A stretch of 9,305 nucleotides of DNA from an uncultured Eubacteriales bacterium (GTDB lineage: Bacteria; Bacillota; Clostridia; Oscillospirales; Oscillospiraceae), in NCBI GenBank assembly GCA_900554705.1, contig USIH01000079.1:1-9305 (forward strand), written 5' to 3'. The notes beneath the pieces are model-generated. The model made no database searches. It saw only the letters and a program-made list of their open reading frames with translations, and was not told the origin of the DNA. Shown piece after piece: positions 5,390 through 9,305 of this stretch. The translations under genes and the position numbers were made by a program. The stretch's first letter is position 1; the number at the start of each line of letters is the position of its first letter.

Positions 5390-5926
5390 TTGCCTAATCA
5401 GAAGGTACTCGAAAGCAAAAAGGCAATCGTTGATGCGCTCGCCGACAAGCTGCAGAACTCTACCGCTGCCGTCTTCGTCGACTACAAGGGCATCACTGTC
5501 GCACAGGATACCGAGCTGCGTAAAAAGTTCCGTGAAGCTGGCGTAGAGTACAGCGTCGTGAAGAACACGCTCACGCGGTTTGCTGCCAACAAGATTGGCT
5601 ACAACCAGTTTGATGAGCTGCTCAACGGCACTACCTCGATGGCCATCACCACCGGCGACCCCATCGCTCCCGCTCGCATCGTCTGCGAATTTGCCAAGAA
5701 GAACAAGAATGTTCTGACCATCAAGGGCGGCCTTGTCGAAGGCTCCGTCCTCCCCGCCGAACAGCTCAAGGGCTTCGGCGAACTGCCCAGCAAGGACGCG
5801 CTCGTCGCGCAGGTTCTCGGAACCTTCCTTGCACCGATCTCCTCTCTGGCGTTTGTTCTGGATCAGATCCGTCAGCAGAAGGAAGGCCCCACGGAAGCTC
5901 CTGCAGAAGCTCCCGCCGAGGCGTAA
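5390..5926 (+). CDS. rplJ: 50S ribosomal protein L10
   Basis: Full-length L10 (178 residues), the base of the L12 stalk that recruits translation GTPases. The N-terminal RNA-binding domain has the family pattern KKAIVDALADKLQNSTAAVFVDYKGIT, the LRKKFREAGVEYSVVKNTL segment and KGGLVEGSVL. The C-terminal helix (about 141-166, with FLAPISSLAFVLDQIRQQKE) is the docking site for L12 dimers. The tail is a short EAPAEAPAEA repeat. Translation starts at TTG 5390, 9 bases after GGAGG (5376-5380); no in-frame ATG or GTG lies near, so this rare start is well supported. rplL follows after 38 bases. Confidence 0.96.
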   Translation: MPNQKVLESKKAIVDALADKLQNSTAAVFVDYKGITVAQDTELRKKFREAGVEYSVVKNTLTRFAANKIGYNQFDELLNGTTSMAITTGDPIAPARIVCEFAKKNKNVLTIKGGLVEGSVLPAEQLKGFGELPSKDALVAQVLGTFLAPISSLAFVLDQIRQQKEGPTEAPAEAPAEA

Positions 5927-5964
5927 TCCCACATCACTTAAAAAATCATTAGGAGGATATAACC

Positions 5965-6333
5965 ATGTCTGAAAAAATCGCTGCTCTGATCGAAGAAGTT
6001 AAGGGCCTTACCGTTGTCGAGCTGGCTGAGCTCGTCCATGCTCTGGAAGATACCTTCGGCGTTTCCGCCGCTGCCGCCGCTGTCGCTGCTCCCGCAGCCG
6101 CTGCTGAGGCCGTGGAAGAGAAGACCGAGTTCGACGTCATCCTGAAGGACTGCGGCGCTTCCAAGCTGGGCGTTATCAAGGTCATCCGTGCCGCTACCGG
6201 CCTCGGCCTGAAGGAAGCGAAGGAAATCGCCGACAACTGCCCGAAGACCCTGAAGGAAGCCATCTCCAAGGAAGACGCCGAGAAGCTCGCAAACGAGCTG
6301 AAGGAAGCCGGCGCTACCGCCGAGATCAAGTAA
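5965..6333 (+). CDS. rplL: 50S ribosomal protein L7/L12
   Basis: Full-length L12 (122 residues). The N-terminal dimerisation domain spans about 1-30, an alanine-rich flexible hinge ([17 protein letters not shown]) about 34-50, and the factor-binding C-terminal domain about 53-122, with [20 protein letters not shown] and the conserved GLGLKEAK. It carries Cys63 and Cys92 where many homologues have non-cysteine residues. The start ATG lies 8 bases after AGGAGG (5951-5956). It is co-transcribed with rplJ under L10 control. A strong terminator follows 17 bases after the stop, so it ends the transcript instead of leading into rpoB. Confidence 0.97.
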   Translation: MSEKIAALIEEVKGLTVVELAELVHALEDTFGVSAAAAAVAAPAAAAEAVEEKTEFDVILKDCGASKLGVIKVIRAATGLGLKEAKEIADNCPKTLKEAISKEDAEKLANELKEAGATAEIK

Positions 6334-6350
6334 TTGACCTCTTCTTCAAC

Positions 6351-6385
6351 AAAAACGGGGGCGGCGCTGCGCCGTCCCCGTTTTT
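6351..6385. terminator. Strong rho-independent terminator after rplL
   Basis: A 16-bp stem with one G-U pair (6351-6366 with 6370-6385) around a three-base loop has AAAAA at its foot and TTTTT at the end of the right arm. It can act in both directions and ends the rplJ-rplL unit. Confidence 0.93.
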
Positions 6386-6430
6386 CACCTGAAAACCTGA
6401 AATTTTTTTCGTCAAAACCGGCAAAAAAAC

Positions 6431-6459
6431 TTGACACTTTTCGTTCATTCTGCTATAAT
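6431..6459 (+). promoter_or_regulatory. Consensus promoter of the str-type operon
   Basis: Perfect TTGACA (6431-6436), 17-base spacer, perfect TATAAT (6454-6459): an ideal sigma-A promoter. Transcription should start near 6466, giving a 55-base leader with a small hairpin (AGCATA 6473-6478 with TATGCT 6483-6488) before the first gene. It drives the L7Ae-like gene, rpsL, rpsG and fusA. Confidence 0.94.
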
Positions 6460-6520
6460 CTCTAACCGTGTGAGCATATCCGTATGCTGCGAAAACGGCT
6501 GTTGCGGAGGTGTAAGATCC

Positions 6521-6760
6521 GTGCTTGAAGAGCTGAAGACCGCTCGGCGGGTGGTCGGAATAAAGCAGCTTAAAAAAGCGCTGGTGGCGGGCGAGGTAAA
6601 AAAAGTATTCCTTGCCGAAGATGCCGACCCCGCGCTGACAACGCCACTTCGTACGCTTTGTGAAGCGGTGCATATACCTGTGGTATCCGTTGCGACGATG
6701 CGCCAGCTCGGCGAGGCGTGCGAGATCTCCGTGGAAGCGGCGGTCGCCGCGATCCTTTAA
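6521..6760 (+). CDS. rplGB: L7Ae-family kink-turn RNA-binding protein (YbxF-type)
   Basis: A 79-residue protein of the L7Ae/L30e/S12e fold. Visible features are LKTARRVVGIKQLKKALVAGEVKKVFLAEDADPALTTPLR, then HIPVVSVATMRQLGEACEISVEAAVAAIL, which matches the Bacillus YbxF/RplGB pattern. B. subtilis YbxF binds kink-turn RNAs; its cellular role is unsettled. In Firmicutes it usually lies between rpoC and rpsL, and here it also directly precedes rpsL. The start is GTG 6521, 10 bases after GGAGG (6506-6510). An in-frame TTG at 6431 lies inside the promoter and is rejected. The gene is GTG-initiated and heads the transcript. Confidence 0.9.
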   Translation: MLEELKTARRVVGIKQLKKALVAGEVKKVFLAEDADPALTTPLRTLCEAVHIPVVSVATMRQLGEACEISVEAAVAAIL

Positions 6761-6848
6761 TTTGTATCCAAGCGGAATATTTTCCAAATATTTCGGGATA
6801 ATATGAAACGCTGCAAGTCAGCAAATTTTTAAGAAAGGAGAACTATTC

Positions 6849-7271
6849 ATGCCTACCTTTAATCAGCTGGTCAGAAAGGGCAGAGAGCAGGTCACCACGA
6901 AGTCCACGGCTCCGGCTCTGCAGAAGGGACTCAACACCCTTAAGAACCGCGCTACCGATCTTTCTTCTCCCCAGAAGAGAGGCGTCTGCACCGCAGTTCG
7001 TACCACCACCCCGAAGAAGCCGAACTCCGCACTGCGTAAGATCGCCCGTGTCCGCCTGACGAATGGCTACGAGGTTTCCGCCTACATCCCCGGTGTCGGT
7101 CACAACCTTCAGGAGCACAGCGTCGTTCTGATTCGTGGCGGCCGTGTAAAGGACCTCCCCGGCGTTCGCTATCATATCATCCGCGGCACTCTGGATACCC
7201 AGGGCGTTCAGGGTCGTATGCAGGCGCGCTCGAAGTATGGTCAGAAGCGCCCCAAGGCAAAGAAAAAGTAA
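6849..7271 (+). CDS. rpsL: 30S ribosomal protein S12
   Basis: Full-length S12 (140 residues), which sits at the decoding centre and controls accuracy. The core motifs are [25 protein letters not shown] (about 52-76), [26 protein letters not shown] (about 84-109) and the basic tail [15 protein letters not shown]. Between PAL and PQKRG it has the longer insertion typical of Gram-positive S12. The positions linked to streptomycin resistance, Lys56 and Lys101 (E. coli Lys42 and Lys87 of the mature protein), are wild type. Asp102 corresponds to the residue methylthiolated by RimO in some bacteria. The start ATG follows AAAGGAGA (6833-6840) by 8 bases. The preceding 88-base gap holds no terminator that I can see. 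Confidence 0.97.
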   Translation: MPTFNQLVRKGREQVTTKSTAPALQKGLNTLKNRATDLSSPQKRGVCTAVRTTTPKKPNSALRKIARVRLTNGYEVSAYIPGVGHNLQEHSVVLIRGGRVKDLPGVRYHIIRGTLDTQGVQGRMQARSKYGQKRPKAKKK

Positions 7272-7287
7272 TTGACAATCGCCTTTT

Positions 7288-7373
7288 GCAAGGCAAAGCC
7301 TTGCCGTGCGTTTTTTATATATATTTTCTGTATGGGAAACTCACGGCACGACAACGGTAGGCGCGGCCTATCG
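7288..7373 (+). promoter_or_regulatory. Structured rpsL-rpsG intergenic RNA, possible S7-responsive element
   Basis: Three helices can be drawn. GCAAGGC (7288-7294) pairs with GCCTTGC (7298-7304), and TGCCGTG (7302-7308) pairs with CACGGCA (7342-7348). These two overlap at 7302-7304, so they exclude each other. A third, CGGTAGGC (7355-7362) with GCCTATCG (7366-7373), has one G-U pair. A six-T run (7311-7316) follows the first hairpin after a 6-base gap, so that hairpin could be a weak terminator, which the second helix would prevent. In E. coli the rpsL-rpsG gap binds S7; by analogy this may be an autoregulatory site. No homology to that site is claimed. Confidence 0.45.
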
Positions 7374-7415
7374 AAGTACCTATGAAATCATTTTTATATG
7401 AAGGAGGGAAGCAAA

Positions 7416-7886
7416 GTGCCCAGAAGAGGTAATGTTCCCAAAAGAGAGGTCCTTCCGGATCCTATCTACAAGTCCACTCTGGTAACCAAGCTTGTCAACA
7501 GCATCATGCTCGACGGCAAGAAGGGCGTTGCTCAGAGAGTTGTTTACGAAGCATTTGAGATCGTCGAACAGAAGACCGGCAAGAACGGTCTGGACGCTTT
7601 CCAGCAGGCGATGGAAAACATCATGCCGTCTCTGGAGATCAAGTCCCGTCGTGTCGGCGGCGCCACCTACCAGGTTCCTCTGGAAGTTCGCCCCGAACGC
7701 CGTCAGACCCTTGGCCTTCGTTGGCTGACGGCCTATTCCCGCAAGCGCAGCGAAAAGACCATGAAGGAGCGCCTCGCAGGCGAGATCATGGACGCCTGCA
7801 ACAACACCGGCGCCTCGGTCAAGAAGCGCGAGGATACCCACAAGATGGCAGAGGCCAACAAGGCATTCTCCCATTTCCGTTGGTAA
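7416..7886 (+). CDS. rpsG: 30S ribosomal protein S7
   Basis: Full-length S7 (156 residues, the usual length), the primary binder that nucleates the 30S head. Family hallmarks are [36 protein letters not shown], the beta-hairpin region with [33 protein letters not shown] and the C-terminal [20 protein letters not shown]. The start is GTG 7416, 7 bases after GGAGGG (7403-7408); an in-frame ATG at 7398 lies upstream of that ribosome binding site and would add six residues that S7 does not have. fusA begins 18 bases after the stop. Confidence 0.97.
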   Translation: MPRRGNVPKREVLPDPIYKSTLVTKLVNSIMLDGKKGVAQRVVYEAFEIVEQKTGKNGLDAFQQAMENIMPSLEIKSRRVGGATYQVPLEVRPERRQTLGLRWLTAYSRKRSEKTMKERLAGEIMDACNNTGASVKKREDTHKMAEANKAFSHFRW

Positions 7887-7904
7887 CCGAAAAGGAGTTA
7901 CACG

Positions 7905-9305
7905 ATGCCGAGAAAATATTCTCTTGAGAATACGAGAAATATCGGTATTATGGCACACATCGACGCCGGAAAAACCACCACGACGGAGCGCATCCTGTTT
8001 TACACGGGTCGTACCTATAAGCTCGGCGAAACGCACGAGGGAAACGCCGTCATGGACTGGATGGAGCAGGAGCAGGAGAGAGGTATCACCATCACCTCCG
8101 CCGCGACGACCTGCTTCTGGCGTCATTGCCGTATCAACATCATCGACACGCCGGGTCACGTCGACTTTACCGTTGAGGTAGAGCGCTCCCTGCGCGTGCT
8201 CGACGGTGCCGTCACGGTGCTCTGCGCCAAGGGCGGCGTGGAGCCGCAGACCGAAACGGTTTGGCGTCAGGCCGATAAGTATAATGTCCCGCGTATGGTC
8301 TATGTCAATAAGATGGACATTACGGGCGCCGATTTCTTCAATGTTCTCAACATGATGCACGATCGGCTGAAATGTAATGCGGTTCCTATCCAGCTCCCCA
8401 TTGGCGCTGAAGCGGATTTTAAAGGTGTCATCGACCTGATCAAGATGAAGGCAAACGTCTTCTACGATGAATTGGGCAAGGATGTCCGCGAGGAAGAGAT
8501 TCCCGACGAACTGAAGGCATTGGCCGACGAATATCGGGAAAAGCTGCTGGAATCCGTTTCCGATCAGGACGACGAGATCATGGAGATGTTCCTCAACGGC
8601 GACGAGATCCCGCAGGAAAAGATCCGTGCGGCGATCCGCAAGGCGACCATCGCGGTTCAGATGATCCCCGTGACCTGCGGCACCTCTTACAAAAACAAAG
8701 GCGTGCAGGAGCTTCTCGACGCGATCGTGGATTATATGCCGTCTCCTCTGGATAAGAAGGGGATCAGCGGCGTGAACCCGAAGACGGACGAAGAAGACTT
8801 CCGCCCCGCAGACGACGCGGCGCCCTTCTCCGCATTGGCATTCAAAATTGCTACCGATCCCTTTGTCGGAAAGCTCTGCTTCTTCCGCGTCTATTCCGGC
8901 ATGGTAGAAAAGGGAACGACCGTTCTCAATTCTACGAAAGGCTCGCGCGAACGCTTGGGCAGAATCCTGCTCATGCACGCGAACCACCGCGAGGACGTCG
9001 AAGCGGTCTATTCCGGCGACATCGCGGCCGTTGTCGGTGTGAAAAACACCACGACGGGCGACACCCTCTGTGACGAGAAGCATCCGATCGTACTGGAGTC
9101 CATGGAATTCCCCGAGCCGGTCATCCGCGTTGCCATCGAGCCGAAAACGAAGGCAGGGCAGGAGAAGATGGGCATTGCCCTGATGAAGCTGGCCGAGGAA
9201 GACCCGACCTTCAAGACCTATACCGATACCGAGACCGGACAGACCATCATCGCGGGCATGGGCGAGCTCCATCTGGAGATCATCGTCGATCGCCTGCTGC
9301 GGGAG
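7905..9305 (+). CDS. fusA: Elongation factor G, 5' part (runs off the window)
   Basis: The open frame runs 467 codons from ATG 7905 to the window end without a stop; complete EF-G is about 690-700 residues. EF-G is the GTPase that drives translocation and, with RRF, ribosome recycling. GTP-binding motifs are all present: AHIDAGKTT (17-25), [10 protein letters not shown] (59-68), DTPGH (81-85) and NKMD (135-138). These, with [15 protein letters not shown] at the N-terminus and [15 protein letters not shown], mark EF-G rather than the tetracycline-protection relatives. Domain II (about residues 305-395) includes [13 protein letters not shown], and the start of domain III includes [24 protein letters not shown]. 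The start follows AAAGGAG (7891-7897) by 7 bases. It is the last gene seen of the str-type operon. Confidence 0.97.
   Translation, partial: MPRKYSLENTRNIGIMAHIDAGKTTTTERILFYTGRTYKLGETHEGNAVMDWMEQEQERGITITSAATTCFWRHCRINIIDTPGHVDFTVEVERSLRVLDGAVTVLCAKGGVEPQTETVWRQADKYNVPRMVYVNKMDITGADFFNVLNMMHDRLKCNAVPIQLPIGAEADFKGVIDLIKMKANVFYDELGKDVREEEIPDELKALADEYREKLLESVSDQDDEIMEMFLNGDEIPQEKIRAAIRKATIAVQMIPVTCGTSYKNKGVQELLDAIVDYMPSPLDKKGISGVNPKTDEEDFRPADDAAPFSALAFKIATDPFVGKLCFFRVYSGMVEKGTTVLNSTKGSRERLGRILLMHANHREDVEAVYSGDIAAVVGVKNTTTGDTLCDEKHPIVLESMEFPEPVIRVAIEPKTKAGQEKMGIALMKLAEEDPTFKTYTDTETGQTIIAGMGELHLEIIVDRLLRE

Noticed and set aside
5345..5932. A 195-codon minus-strand frame covering rplJ
   Set aside because: Antisense shadow of rplJ and of its leader; no ribosome binding site or recognisable product.
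6431..6520. Starting the L7Ae-like gene at TTG 6431
   Set aside because: That codon is the -35 box of the promoter and lies before the predicted transcription start; GTG 6521 has a good ribosome binding site and gives the family's usual length.
7380..9272. A 630-codon open frame on the minus strand across rpsG and fusA
   Set aside because: It lies antisense to fusA and rpsG, which have all family motifs and good ribosome binding sites. Long antisense frames arise from strong C/G third-position bias; the translated product shows no recognisable domain.
1..9305. CRISPR array, tRNA or rRNA genes
   Set aside because: I saw no regularly spaced direct repeats, no tRNA-like cloverleaf with a TTCGA-type loop, and no rRNA stretch.

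Overview
The window is a ribosomal-protein region of a low-to-mid GC Gram-positive bacterium of class Clostridia, with an accessory membrane-protein module inside it. The Clostridia call rests on strong AGGAGG-type ribosome binding sites, a Firmicutes-type L10 leader, an S12 carrying the long Gram-positive insertion near its N-terminus, and an L7Ae-like gene in front of rpsL. The L1 C-terminal half and the L12 sequence recall Oscillospiraceae/Ruminococcaceae; this placement is from memory of family sequences, not from a search.

Layout. (1) 1-791: an L1-type RNA element, rplA and a strong bidirectional terminator. (2) 785-5210: an accessory island between rplA and rplJ, which are usually neighbours. 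It holds a small Xre-type regulator on the minus strand, a divergent promoter pair with a palindromic operator, and a tight plus-strand run of four genes: a coiled-coil membrane protein, a zinc-ribbon four-helix membrane protein, a two-helix membrane protein with a possible PH-like domain, and a Cys-rich lipoprotein. A fifth gene with its own promoter encodes a zinc ribbon, one membrane helix and an extracellular BMP/PnrA-type binding domain. A terminator hairpin follows. (3) 5237-6385: consensus promoter, L10 leader with attenuator, rplJ, rplL, strong terminator. (4) 6431-9305: consensus promoter, L7Ae-like gene, rpsL, a structured 144-nt intergenic region, rpsG, and the start of fusA, which runs off the window.

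How it fits together. The ribosomal genes are ordinary housekeeping, but the usual order rplK-rplA-rplJ-rplL-rpoB-rpoC-L7Ae-rpsL-rpsG-fusA is broken twice: the island separates rplA from rplJ, and rpoB/rpoC are absent between rplL and the str-type operon. Each resulting unit has its own promoter and terminator. The island looks like an Xre-controlled cell-envelope module of unknown function, possibly sensing an extracellular ligand through the BMP domain.

rplA itself looks mosaic: synonymous third-position GC jumps from about 34% to about 80% near base 392, inside or next to the most conserved part of the gene. This could be real recombination or a chimeric assembly join, and it affects how far the left end of the window can be trusted.
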